Below are positions 1 to 8,039 of a stretch of 19,448 nucleotides of DNA, piece after piece (position 1 is the first letter of the stretch; each line of letters starts with the position of its first letter). The position numbers were made by a program, and so were the translations under genes. Origin of the DNA: Hirudo medicinalis (lineage: Eukaryota; Annelida; Clitellata; Hirudinida; Hirudinidae); contig MPNW01001179.1 in assembly GCA_011800805.1 (NCBI GenBank), positions 5,001-24,448 of the forward strand, in the 5' to 3' direction. Under the pieces are notes generated by a model. That model saw only the letters and a list, made by a program, of their open reading frames with translations, was not told where the DNA came from and searched no databases.

Positions 1-220
1 ATCCGTGGTGGAATAAGATCTGAACGATTGGTTTTTCATTATTTCGTTTGAAAATTATTTACTAATTATTCAATTTAAGGTTTTTTGGATGTTTTCGTTT
101 CTACTCTTGCCGGAAATGAGATTTGAATCCGGCTACCGAAAGCCAGACTATTCAATTCTTTTCAATAAAATGATAAACAAGCATCCGTGTTTGCGACGGT
201 AGCTTCACATGGCGACTCAC

Positions 221-340
221 TACATAGGCCGCAAGTTCTTTTGCAGTGGTTGGCGTACTGAAACATGCCGCTGTTGGAGCAAGCCCCCTTTCTGGAATGT
301 TCCTCACAATGCCAGGAATCGTCGTAACAGGCTCTGGAAT
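221..340 (-). CDS. Exon F: ShKT cysteine module
   Basis: The exon encodes a complete six-cysteine ShKT domain: CYDDSWHC, then EEHSRKGAC, then SNSGMFQYANHC, KRTC, GLC. Spacing (6, 8, 11, 3, 2 residues) and the terminal C-x-x-x-C-x-x-C match the family. ShKT modules occur in many extracellular animal proteins, often attached to proteases, oxidases or other secreted domains. The exon ends TGTA|GTGAGT, a strong donor (phase 1), and with acceptor TTTTCCAAG (start 340) it is phase 1 at both ends, typical of a shuffled extracellular module. An alternative acceptor (TTCCAG, start 333) is phase 2. The gene continues beyond the left edge. Confidence 0.7.
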
Positions 341-3103
341 CTTGGAAAATTGGTTGCGAATGAGATTTTTGCGAATCTTTCAATCACTTTCAATGACCAA
401 CCACTCCTGTTGATTTTCAGCTGGAGAAACGGAGTGAACCTCGTGTTGTCGTTGATGGGAGCAATTGGACTGAAGAACCACAGCATCGAAGATGGATCTC
501 CCTGGATCGATTGGTACCTCTAGCGAATGAAATGAAAATTCGATTGTATTTAAAAAAAAAAAGTCTAGCGAATAAAATGGAAATATATTATACCCCAAGC
601 GAATGAATTAAAAATTAGTTAATTACACCTGGCGAATGAATTAATAATTCGACTGAATGGCACCTGTGGCGTGTGAATTAAAAATTAGCTTGAACGCCTA
701 ACGAATGAATTGAACACCTTTTAAAATATATCTCTTTAGTGCACACATTTGAGCGTCGTGAAAATTTGCCAATTGTTTAGAAATTATAATAAAACTTGAA
801 ATAATAATTTATAGAAAAAATTTTTTTTTGTCGTACAAAAATATATCTTGGAAAGTCCTCCTCGGATTCGCTTTTGTCGTCCGTCGAAGAAACCGAAACG
901 AAAGTGAAACCGTTCTCTTCCCACGTTCCCCAGCATATCATGTGACTCGCTGATTGGAAATTGAGAATTGAATCACTGATGACGTTCTCGTGACATTTCA
1001 ATGCATCCATTTATTCATTCATTCATTTATCCATTCATTCATTCATTCATTCATTCATTCATTCATTTATCCATTCATTCAGTTAATTAATTAATTCGTT
1101 ATTCGTTCATTAAATTCATTCATCCATTCAATGAATGAGTCACTCTTTCGATAATTAATCGCAGTAATTCATTCGTCCGCTCGTTCAATCAGGCACTTAA
1201 ATTTTGCATTAATGCACCCAATCAATCAGAATAAAATGAATTTCAGTCCCTTAAGCGTTTTTTGAATAAATGATCAGCACATAAACAACAAAAGAGCTAC
1301 TAACTCAGTCTTTTATCGAAGAAAGGGCTGCATGCCGGATGAACGAACGTCAAGGTCATGCCCTCGCCTTTGATGCATTCGGCCTCTAACCTCGAAGGTC
1401 GCCACTGATCGGGGCAGAACTGGTCCGACAGAGTCGGTTGAGTTTAAATATTCATAAGAACTAATGATGCGTAGATGCCATAAAATATAATTATTCATAA
1501 TTTTAAAATATATTAATGAGATTGATTGTTGAATATTTGTTGAATATTAACGAGAGACTTGCTAATAACAGACCACACCTCTTCTTTCATCTTCTCAGTT
1601 TTGAAGTCGAATCCACCAACGAGAGGACAGAAAGACAGTTGAGATTGGTACGGAGCTGCGGAATGACAAGAATTCCTGAATTTTTAATTATTTGAAAAAA
1701 CAAACGAACATCAACAATAAATTATCAGATTATTAAGCAAAATATAAATATTATAAATATATATAAATATATGAATATATATAAAATGCAGTTTGGCCAT
1801 TGGGTTGCGTTCCTGGACGATGAGGTAATGGCAACAGTCCTAATGTTGTTTGCAACAGGGAGCGCACTCAGGTGGGGCGCTATATAAATTGTAGAACGAT
1901 TTAAAATGCCTTAACATGCTACCTGCATCCATAAGGCACTCATAAGATCGGCTAATTGGAGTTAATACATTTTATCAATCACCAAAGTATTTAATGATAT
2001 ATTAAATTATTTTTGGTTAAAATAAACTATAAATGGCTCGCCTATCCATGGCCACTCATCTCTCTCCAGAAGGTTCTCTGGGCAGATTTTGGCCAACTCG
2101 TCGTCCTCGGTCCTAATCCATAAATAAATTAAATCTTAATTTAATAATAATAGCATATTATTTTATGGTGCTGATATGATTGCATCATTACAACCTTCGT
2201 ACAGGATGACTATGGCCTGACTTTTCGGCGCAAACTTTATGCAAGTCTTGTAAGAAACCCTGGTTAATCGAGAAGATGATTGATCGATTTAATCAGCATT
2301 CAACCAATCAATCAATCAAACAATAAGTCATTCAATCAATCAATCAACTCACCCACCACTGGTGTGAAGAACGAGATATTTATTTGGCGCAATCTTACTG
2401 AGGCACTTCCTCTTATAGAGGAGATCCACCTCGTAGCAAGCCTCACCCCCTTCTCTGGCAGCCCTTCTATTGTCCGTGACCTTTGACCCTCGCTTCTTAT
2501 TGGCCAAAGGTCGGACAGTACTCCCATTGGCTCGAATGGTTCTGGCATGTGTTTCTGCAGACCAATAATGGACCTTTTTGGGACTTTGAGTCACCTCACC
2601 TCTCTGCTGTTTGGTCGATGATTGATAATATCTGCTATCGGTGAAGTTGTTGATGTTGAGAAGACCTTCGTTGGCAGAGCCTGGATTCGATGCCATCCCC
2701 TTCGAGGTGTTGCCTCCTATGACTTGCCTCAGACTGCGATTAAGGACTGGATGGAAGTCAATGACAGAGGCGAACTGATCATCGGTAGAATCTTCCTCTC
2801 TTTGTAATTCACAAGGAATGATCTGCTTCAGGGCTATAACCATCTGTGACCCGTCTCTTGTAAAGGTGATCTCTTTGTGCGACCTCCATCTTTGTGTCAC
2901 CGAGTTGTGCTGAACTTTTGTCACCCAGGCGTCCGGGCTGTCTCTGACGACCCCGGTGGCTCGGCCGAAGCGACCCTTATGGACTCTGCCATACACAAAG
3001 GCCGTCTCTCTGGCATGGTGGTAGTCATTGTCGAGCCAGACTTCGCGAGAGTAGCGGGTCATGTAGGATGGAAATGAGCAGCCTGGTTGTTGGCTAGAAC
3101 AAA
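221..3103 (-). CDS. Multi-exon secreted-type gene with CSFP/DUF7042-7045-like units and an ShKT module (gene-level span)
   Basis: Six minus-strand exons (3103-2399, 1655-1579, 1419-1305, 949-837, 517-388, 340-221) join with matching phases 1, 0, 1, 0, 1 to give about 419 residues. Key landmarks in order are PGCSFPSYMTRYSREVW, ACYEVDLLYKRKC, FCPLVGGFDF, FCPDQWRPSRLEAECIKGEG, HPACSPFFDKRL, ICWGTWEENGFTFVSV, and a six-cysteine ShKT domain. The Cys-Phe-Pro opening, CP..GG(F/Y), S.LE.EC..GEG and C..W..G..F motifs resemble the widespread, functionally unknown animal protein family catalogued as DUF7042 to DUF7045 (recalled, not searched). Disulfide-type cysteines and ShKT imply an extracellular product. 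The gene runs off the left edge: the last visible exon ends in a good donor. The 5' end is uncertain; see 4220-4475. Confidence 0.55.
388..517 (-). CDS. Exon E: linker exon before ShKT
   Basis: The tract TTTTCATTTCATTCGCTAGAG contains two adjacent AGs. Using the second (exon start 517) keeps phase 0 with exon D; the first (519) would be phase 1. The exon encodes VPIDPGRSIFDAVVLQSNCS, then a Gln/His/Glu-rich stretch and EWLVIE. The donor GAAA|GTGATT (388/387, phase 1) leaves only a 47-nt intron before exon F, which is unusually short. A diverged 33-bp repeat array abuts the 5' end. Confidence 0.4.
518..720. repeat. Diverged tandem array of about six 33-bp units
   Basis: The core GCGAATGAATTAAAAATT recurs in degenerate form starting at 523, 568, 599, 632, 669 and 701 (spacing 31-45, mostly 31-37). 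Units are often preceded by ACCT or CCT. It lies in the intron beside exon E. Related copies occur at 8486-8537. Confidence 0.5.
837..949 (-). CDS. Exon D: ICWGTWEENG unit
   Basis: A strong acceptor (TTCTCAATTTCCAATCAG) opens an exon in phase 1, matching exon C. It encodes SHMICWGTWEENGFTFVSV, an acidic stretch SSTDDKSESEEDF and PRYIF. The proposed donor TTTTT|GTACGA (837/836, phase 0) is weak, so the 3' end is the least certain. The C-W-x-x-W-x-x-x-x-F pattern continues the family motif begun in exon C. Confidence 0.5.
1010..1139. repeat. (ATTC)n tetranucleotide microsatellite
   Basis: CATTCATT repeats with occasional TTTATC interruptions, decaying rightward into TTAATTAATT. It lies in the intron between exons C and D of the left-hand gene. 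Confidence 0.9.
1305..1419 (-). CDS. Exon C: SRLEAEC-GEG unit
   Basis: A 115-nt exon with acceptor CGGACCAG (phase 0) and donor CTGA|GTTAGT (phase 1; T at +3 is atypical). It encodes FCPDQWRPSRLEAECIKGEG followed by MTLTFVHPACSPFFDKRL. The S-x-LE-x-EC-x-x-GEG-x-x-(F) pattern with a downstream C-x-P is the most family-like stretch of this gene. In-frame stops lie just outside both splice sites, so the exon limits are tight. Confidence 0.55.
1579..1655 (-). CDS. Exon B: CPL..GGF unit
   Basis: A 77-nt exon with acceptor GTCATTCCGCAG and donor GAAGAG|GTGTGG. It starts in phase 1, matching exon A's donor, and ends in phase 0, matching exon C. It encodes PYQSQLSFCPLVGGFDF then KTEKMKEE. CP-x-x-GG-(F/Y) is a hallmark of the repeat units of the DUF7043 class as I remember them. 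Too short to be convincing alone; phase match on both sides and the motif raise confidence. Confidence 0.5.
2300..2348. repeat. (CAAT)n microsatellite
   Basis: CAATCAATCAAT tract just downstream of exon A, interrupted near 2320. Confidence 0.8.
2399..3103 (-). CDS. Exon A: CSFPSYM-type N-terminal unit
   Basis: The acceptor TTTTCATCTTCAG (ending 3104) opens a 705-nt exon that stays open to a donor CTCA|GTAAGA (2399/2398, phase 1). It encodes PGCSFPSYMTRYSREVW, a basic middle region (GRVHKGRFGRATGVVRD), a Ser/Asn-rich stretch, and ends ACYEVDLLYKRKC. Three AG dinucleotides near the start (3104, 3094, 3083) make the exact acceptor uncertain. The same frame happens to stay open upstream to 3377, but that part is AT-rich and reads like intron. 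In the DUF7044-type unit a C-x-FP opening is followed at a distance by a C-x-x-(hydrophobic) block, as here. Confidence 0.6.
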
Positions 3104-3505
3104 CTGAAGATGAAAAGCTGGTTGGCATTTCTGCGGTTGGCGGTTGATTGTTGATGGGTTGATAGACTTGTGATTGAATGATGAACGAATCAAGAAATTG
3201 CATTAACGACGAATTATCGAATATTGCTTGAATAATAGCAAATAAATACATTAATATCACGTTTAATGTCAAACTAACATCACATTTTAAAACGAATTTT
3301 GAATATATTTTTAAAAAAATTATCGAAAAATCAATAACAATTACAAAACAGATCGGCACTCCACTCATGCGTTTCAAGCAATTAGCAGTTTTCAGAGAAT
3401 GGACAGCAATTAAGTGCCCGCTTCAATTGACGGTGGAGGGTAGTGATTCTGAACCGCATGGTGTCGCTAATGGTGCCCTCCCTACCACACCGACCACCGC
3501 TAACG

Positions 3506-3652
3506 GCGATGATGATAATGGTGATGATGACGATGATGACGACGACGACGACGACGATGGTGATGATGATGATGACGACGACGACAATGATGATGATGAT
3601 GATGATGATGATGACGACGACGACGACGATGATGGTGATGATGATGATGACT
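3506..3652. repeat. (GAT/GAC)n trinucleotide microsatellite
   Basis: Mixed GATGATGAC blocks. Frames through it give poly-Asp, poly-Met/Thr or poly-His, none of which is a gene. Confidence 0.95.
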
Positions 3653-3765
3653 GCCTGTTACTTCCGCAACAACCTCTTTCAACCCAGTCTAAACGTTGAC
3701 TACTATAACCTTTAACCCACTAACCTTTAACTCCTTCACCCCTGACCCCACCTCAACATTAGCAG

Positions 3766-3828
3766 TAGCAACAACCGCGACAACAACAACAACGACGACG
3801 ACCAATGACGACGACAACAACAATAAGC
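3766..3828. repeat. (ACA/ACG)n microsatellite
   Basis: ACAACAACAACGACGACGAC tract with interruptions. Confidence 0.8.
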
Positions 3829-3964
3829 ACAGCGCTTCCAATCCAGTAGGACTGATTGGAGCACAAATAGATTAATAATGAGAATCCATTCAGCTATCAA
3901 CACGTCCAGTCGAGGAATCATACAACCTCAGGGGTGGACGGGCACTTTCCGCTGGAAACACTCC

Positions 3965-4235
3965 ACCGTCGCATGGATGGAAAGATGGATGGATGGGCGG
4001 TCTACGGACGGACGGATGGATGAATGAATGGATGGATGAGTGGGTGTGTGGATGGATGGATGGATGGATGGATGGATGGATGGATAGATTGACGGATAGA
4101 TGGATGGATGGATGAGTGGGTGGATGATTGGATGGATGCATACATACATGGATGTATGGCTGTCTGGACGGATGCTTGAACGGATGTGTGGATGAACAAG
4201 TAAATGGATAAACGGATGGATGAAAATTTGCCGAT
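3965..4235. repeat. (GGAT)n tetranucleotide microsatellite
   Basis: Long interrupted GGAT array. Translations read Ser-Ile-His-Pro repeats on the minus strand. It lies directly downstream of the candidate signal-peptide start at 4279. Confidence 0.95.
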
Positions 4236-4400
4236 GAATGGATGAAAGACAGCAGAGCAATCAGCATCGCCATCCTCATCCCCAATGAAAAATTCCAACA
4301 CTCGGGAAGTCTTAAGGTGGCTACGGGCTACAAGGAGTAGACGCGAGGAAAAGAATAATGAAACATAGATAAATGAGCCTGTTAATGATCGTCCGAACAT
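4220..4400 (-). CDS. Candidate first coding exon of the left-hand secreted gene
   Basis: Two minus-strand starts compete. ATG at 4400, in good context (GGGCGATGT) and 64 nt below a TATA box, opens MFGRSLTGSFIYVSLFFSSR-LLLVARS, a hydrophobic N-terminus. In another frame ATG at 4279 opens MRMAMLIALLSFIHSSA-NF, a textbook signal peptide (basic start, hydrophobic core, small residues before the cut). Either would suit a secreted product joined to exon A at 3103. No clear donor follows before the ATCC microsatellite takes over, so the link is not shown. Confidence 0.3.
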
Positions 4401-4404
4401 CGCC

Positions 4405-4475
4405 CGCGGGCACGTGATCGTCGCTCCGACAGGAAGTCACCGGCGAAAGTAGAGAAAGTTTATACACTTCCGGTC
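4405..4475 (-). promoter_or_regulatory. Minus-strand promoter: ETS site, TATA box, E-box
   Basis: Reading on the minus strand, CCGGAAGTG (4473-4465, ETS consensus) is followed at once by TATAAA (4464-4459), a second ETS-like ACTTCC, and CACGTG (4411-4416 region). An ATG in good context follows at 4400. Spacing of TATA to ATG (64 nt) allows a start site near 4430 and a short leader. The patch is much richer in GC than its surroundings. Confidence 0.4.
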
Positions 4476-4527
4476 GGATGACGAATGACGATGTGTGCAT
4501 TTTTGCGCATCCATTCCGAATAAGTTT

Positions 4528-4806
4528 CGTATGCTGCTGCTGCTGCTGATGGTGATGGTGGTGATGATGATGATGATGATGATGATGGAGACGATGGTGG
4601 TGATGGTTATAATGATGATGATGGTGATGATGGTAGTGATGATGATGGTGATGATGGTAGTGATGGTGATGATGGTAGTGATGATGATGATGACGATGAT
4701 GATGATGATGACGATGTCGATGACGATGATTACGACGATGACGATGATGACGACGATGACGATTATGATGATGATGATGGTGATGATGGTGATGGTGATG
4801 GTGATG
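4528..4806. repeat. (GAT/GGT)n microsatellite
   Basis: GATGATGGTGATGATGGTAG higher-order pattern with ACGATGACG interruptions. It separates the two promoter-like patches at 4405-4475 and 4895-4955. Confidence 0.95.
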
Positions 4807-4894
4807 TTCCTATCATCATCGAGAACCGATAGCCAGGCGGGGATAGAGAACAGAAGTCGCCTCATCGTCACGCGAGATTCTTTCAAACGAGATT

Positions 4895-4955
4895 CGGACG
4901 ACTGCGTCACTTCCAGTGATGACGTCATTCGCCTCCGACACGCCATCTTTGGAGC
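4895..4955. promoter_or_regulatory. CRE palindrome plus YY1-type site
   Basis: A perfect CRE core TGACGTCA at 4920-4927, inside ATGACGTCAT, lies about 15 nt from GCCATCTT (4942-4949), the reverse of the YY1 core AAGATGGC. Both motifs are typical of promoter-proximal DNA. On the minus strand ATGs follow, including a hydrophobic MRRLLFSIPAWLSVL start near 4870, so this could be an alternative first exon for the left-hand gene. No clear donor is seen. Confidence 0.25.
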
Positions 4956-5013
4956 GAAAGTAAAATTAGGTCCCAAAATGCATTCTCACGACATTCACTG
5001 AGAAGGAGGATAG

Positions 5014-5146
5014 ATTTGTTTGTTTGTTTGTTTGTCTGTCTATCTGTCTGTCTATCTGTCTGTCTGTCTGTTTGTTTGCTTGCTTGTTTGCTTGTTTGTT
5101 TGTCTGTCTGTTTGTCTGTTTGTCTGTTTGTTCGTTTGTTGATGTC
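5014..5146. repeat. (TTTG)/(TCTG) tetranucleotide array
   Basis: Blocks of TTTG, TCTG, TATCTGTC and GCTTGTTT, a mosaic of related tetranucleotides. Confidence 0.9.
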
Positions 5147-5171
5147 TTGTTTTTATTATTTCGTGCAATGT

Positions 5172-5329
5172 TGATCATTGATGATCGATGTTGATCAATG
5201 GTGATTATCGATGATCAATGTTGATCATTGATGATCATTGATCATTGGTGATAAATGATCATTGGTGATAAATGATCATTGATGATAAATGATCATTCAT
5301 CGTAATCGGTGGATGTTGGTGAATGATCA
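5172..5329. repeat. TGATCA-rich array with a 17-bp tandem unit
   Basis: Ten copies of the palindrome TGATCA fall in 158 bp. Within it, GGTGATAAATGATCATT is repeated three times back to back (5247-5297, the last copy with one change). Most remaining sequence is a TTGATCATTGATGATC variant. Confidence 0.75.
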
Positions 5330-5779
5330 ATTTTGATAATTGATAATTGTTGATAATTACAATGTTTCTTCCTCATTCGGTTGTTTTTGTTGTTGCGTAA
5401 TTAAAATAATAAATTGGTAAATATTATAAAATATTAATAATTATGAATTATGGTAGAAATTAAGAATTGAAGTTAAAACAATAAACAGTTATTAATTCAA
5501 AATATTAAGGATAAATTCAAAATATATTTAAAACGTTTTTTGTGAATAATTCCTTAAAAGATCTCAAATCGATTGTTTGGTTAAAGACGAAATTATCAAC
5601 TAAATCGCTAAAATCACGATTATTTCACAAATAAAACAATAATAATCCATACAAAAAAAAATCCACCAAAGAAATAAAAGTGGAAAACAAAGAATGACAG
5701 AAACAAAGATACATTCAATGGCGTGTGCGCTCCTTTCGTTCAGTTCATTGAGCGATATTTGATCGCATAACCGGATGCT

Positions 5780-5895
5780 TTTGATTGGTTGGACAGAGTC
5801 ACATGACACGGGAGGTCAAGTTATTGCAATCTCTGCTCATTTCTGTCGGACCGCGGGACCCGGTCGTGACGGTATTGGGGGTGGGGCTAGGGGGC
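5780..5895. promoter_or_regulatory. Promoter-like patch: CCAAT box, E-box palindrome, GC-rich box
   Basis: The segment holds an inverted CCAAT (ATTGG 5784-5788), GTCACATGAC (5798-5807, a USF/TFE-like palindrome) and GGGGGTGGGGC (5877-5887, Sp/KLF-like) in a GC-rich island within AT-rich DNA. It could serve the plus-strand candidate gene starting near 6091. Direction is not clear and there is no TATA box. Confidence 0.25.
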
Positions 5896-5977
5896 CGTGG
5901 TTGTTGCCCGTTCTCGTTTCAAGTTTTTCGGTTCGAATTTTGAGCACTCTTTTGTTTACTTTAGTTCATCTCGTCGG

Positions 5978-6170
5978 TGATGTTGTGTTGTTGTTGTTGT
6001 TGTTGATGAGCGATAATTTGGAATTACGTGAATTTAAATTTTCATTCTTACCTTTGCTTTCATCTTTGGCATTGCTCTTATAATTTATAACGTGACGACG
6101 ACGACGATGATGATGACGATGACGATGGTGGTGATGATGATGACGACGACGATGATGATGATGATGACCG
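5978..6170. repeat. (GTT)n and (GAC/GAT)n microsatellites
   Basis: GTTGTTGTT at 5978-6005 and GAC/GAT blocks at 6094-6168. The latter is in frame with a protein-like REQTDALVLRGDTLK extension. Confidence 0.85.
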
Positions 6171-6217
6171 TGAGCAAACCGATGCTCTTGTCCTAAGAGG
6201 AGACACCTTGAAAGCAG

Positions 6218-6336
6218 CTTGAGCAACAAGAATACGTTGATGGGGTTCGCCGTGATGAGAGTTTCATTCGTGCTGATGGCCGGTGGCGAACGACGAAGGT
6301 TCCAACCGATCATCGAAGCATCATTGAAGAGTTGCC
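6218..6336 (+). CDS. Tentative plus-strand exon, small Asp-rich gene (exon 1 of 3)
   Basis: This frame encodes LEQQEYVDGVRRDESFIRAD then GRWRTTKVPTDHRSIIEEL, which has a balanced, protein-like composition. It ends at TTGCC|GTGAAT (phase 2). The upstream acceptor (GAAAGCAG) has a poor pyrimidine tract. Just upstream, 6091-6222, a frame shifted by one base encodes an Asp run followed by REQTDALVLRGDTLK, which also looks coding. The two could be one exon broken by a single-base indel or assembly error. Not recognised. Opposite-strand frames are open here as well. Confidence 0.3.
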
Positions 6337-6401
6337 GTGAATATTTTATGAATAATTTTATTGCGGTGATGATAATGATGATCCATGACGTTATAGGTTA
6401 G

Positions 6402-6550
6402 TGTTGGCGAGGAAGACTACGATGATGACGGTGATGACAATGACGTCGATGACGATTATAACTACGACGAGGCCAAGAACATAGATAAATCAGTAATCGA
6501 GCGATATCCGGACGGTGGCCAAAGAACTAACAGACTGAGACAAACAATGA
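6402..6550 (+). CDS. Tentative plus-strand exon, small Asp-rich gene (exon 2 of 3)
   Basis: The acceptor GTTATAGGTTAG ends at 6401 and phase 2 matches the previous exon across a 65-nt AT-rich intron. The exon encodes VGEEDYDDDGDDNDVDDDYN followed by YDEAKNIDKSVIERYPDGG and QRTNRLRQTM. Unlike the pure repeats nearby, acidic residues are mixed with Tyr, Asn, Glu and Val and are followed by ordinary sequence. It either ends at ATGA|GTATGA (6550, phase 1) or stops at TAA 6559-6561. Confidence 0.3.
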
Positions 6551-6637
6551 GTATGATTTAAGTTTCTCCCATTCTTTTTGCACTTCCTAATATCGTCCAA
6601 TCATTCCAATAATTGAGTGAGTGAGCGAGTCGGTCAA

Positions 6638-6865
6638 AGAGGATGATGATGATGATGATGATGATGATAGTGGATGAACGAATGAAGATGTGACCTTTCG
6701 GGATGATATGACGGACCCATATTCATTATTTATCAGATGAAATAAAAATGATGAAAACATTTAAAATCAGGCCTTAATCGGATGATGATGATGATGATGA
6801 TGATGCTACTGCTGATGAGGATGGTGATGATGCTACTGCTGATGATGGTGATGATGATGACGATA
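6638..6865. repeat. (GAT)n tracts, two blocks
   Basis: Pure GAT at 6640-6668 and a block at 6780-6862 containing a duplicated GATGCTACTGCTGATGA unit. Confidence 0.85.
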
Positions 6866-6899
6866 ATCAAACTAGACGAAAGATAAACTCACCAGTGGC

Positions 6900-7140
6900 A
6901 CAAAAAAATTATTATTTAAAACGATAAAAAATATAATAATATCACCATAATAATTATTATAATAATAATTAATTAATTATAATTATAATTATAAATATAA
7001 TTATAATATATTATAATTATATTTATATATAATATATAATTATATAATAATTATGATTGAAATTATGAAACAAGTTGAATTTAAAATAAATATCATCTTC
7101 TTGTTGTTGTTATTATTATCACGAATAATTATCTGACCAT
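6900..7140. other. AT-rich stretch without genes
   Basis: Dominated by TAATTATAATTATA runs able to fold on themselves (6945-7060), then TTGTTGTTATTATTATC. Falls in the proposed intron before 7155. No coding signal. Confidence 0.7.
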
Positions 7141-7154
7141 TGTTCCGTTGGCAG

Positions 7155-7234
7155 TCGAACAAACAAGATACGACGATGACCACGATGGCGCACCTCATCG
7201 CGTCGAAATTCAGCGAAGATTTCGAATAAATTGA
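7155..7234 (+). CDS. Tentative plus-strand terminal exon, small Asp-rich gene (exon 3 of 3)
   Basis: The acceptor ATTGTTCCGTTGGCAG ends at 7154. In phase 1, matching the 6550 donor, the exon encodes EQTRYDDDHDGAPHRVEIQ then RRFRIN and TGA (7232-7234). An AATAAA overlaps its end (7225-7230). A second frame (SNKQDTTMTTMAHLIASK, then a stop at 7226) is equally open, so the frame is uncertain. Product unknown. Confidence 0.25.
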
Positions 7235-7284
7235 CGCCTCTTCGACTACGTCCTGTCCTAGAAATTATGAAATATTTTTATCTA

Positions 7285-7304
7285 TTGCTGTTGTTATTAT
7301 TATG

Positions 7305-7342
<38 letters not shown>

Positions 7343-7345
7343 ATA
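7285..7345. repeat. (TTA)n microsatellite
   Basis: TTATTATTA tract after TTATGATTATTATT. Confidence 0.9.
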
Positions 7346-7561
7346 TTTATAATTAAGTCGTGAATGTTACTATCGTGTTTATTTATTTGCAATTAATACA
7401 ATTAATAAATACTGTCATTGAAAGAATTGTTTGTCATCATTCAATTAATTATTTAGCAAAATTTATAAAAAAAAAAAAACAAACCAATGTTTTACAAACT
7501 CATCAAAATTTTTGGTCATCTTCACGACCTTTTGCTTATCACAAAGCATTAATGTCATGAC

Positions 7562-7676
7562 AATAATAATAATAATATTATTAATACTATTATTAATATT
7601 ATTAAATTTATATTATATAATATTATAAATTTATATTAATAATAATAATTATTATTATTTTTTTTTTATTATTATG

Positions 7677-7707
<31 letters not shown>

Positions 7708-7775
7708 GATGATAATAATAATAATATTAATAATAATAGTAATAATAATAAAAATAATAATAATAATAATAACAA
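7562..7775. repeat. (AAT)n/(ATT)n self-complementary microsatellite
   Basis: Alternating AATAATAAT and ATTATTATT blocks, with TATTATATAATATTATA in the centre, make several overlapping palindromes. Confidence 0.9.
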
Positions 7776-7847
7776 AGTTTCATTAAATAATTTTCTAACT
7801 TCAGATTCAGCCCGGTTGAAATGCAATAGGACAAAGTAGAAATTTAG

Positions 7848-8036
7848 ATGAAGAATCAAGCCACGACGGACAGGTTATCGGAGTTAATGTTTCATCATCG
7901 TCTCCTTATAACTGGAAATCCTGGAGTCCATAAGCTTCCGTATGATGGGTGGAAGAGTAACGAACGCACAAGTAAAAAGTACTTTGTACGAGTACACAAG
8001 TATCGAGTAACCAATGTACTTTTGGTGGACTCTTAA
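7848..8036 (+). CDS. Orphan small ORF, 62 aa
   Basis: ATG to TAA open frame starting MKNQATTDRLSELMFHHRLL and ending VTNVLLVDS. Composition is protein-like with no low-complexity run, in an otherwise AT-rich stretch. No recognisable domain, no clear splice sites, and 62 codons can occur by chance. The minus strand is also open here. Listed as possible only. Confidence 0.15.
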   Translation: MKNQATTDRLSELMFHHRLLITGNPGVHKLPYDGWKSNERTSKKYFVRVHKYRVTNVLLVDS

Positions 8037-8039
8037 GTT

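Noticed and set aside
3104..3377. N-terminal extension of the exon A frame up to 3377
   Set aside because: AT-rich, Ile/Phe/Lys-heavy and lacking a recognisable signal peptide or good start context. Strong acceptors at 3083-3105 indicate intron.
3890..4285. Ser-Ile-His-Pro repeat proteins on the minus strand
   Set aside because: All three frames of an ATCC/GGAT tetranucleotide repeat translate to this pattern. Only the signal-peptide-like start near 4279 was kept, as a candidate.
4437..5001. Ile/Thr-rich and Met/Val-rich long frames on both strands
   Set aside because: Shadows of the GAT/GGT repeat at 4528-4806. The short unique ends were considered only as promoter or first-exon context.
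5172..5329. CRISPR-like regular repeats
   Set aside because: There are no unique spacers between units, and the genome is clearly eukaryotic.
5775..6083. 102-codon plus-strand ORF with Leu-rich end
   Set aside because: The Leu run is the GTT repeat and the N-terminal part overlaps a GC-rich promoter-like patch. No domain or splice support.
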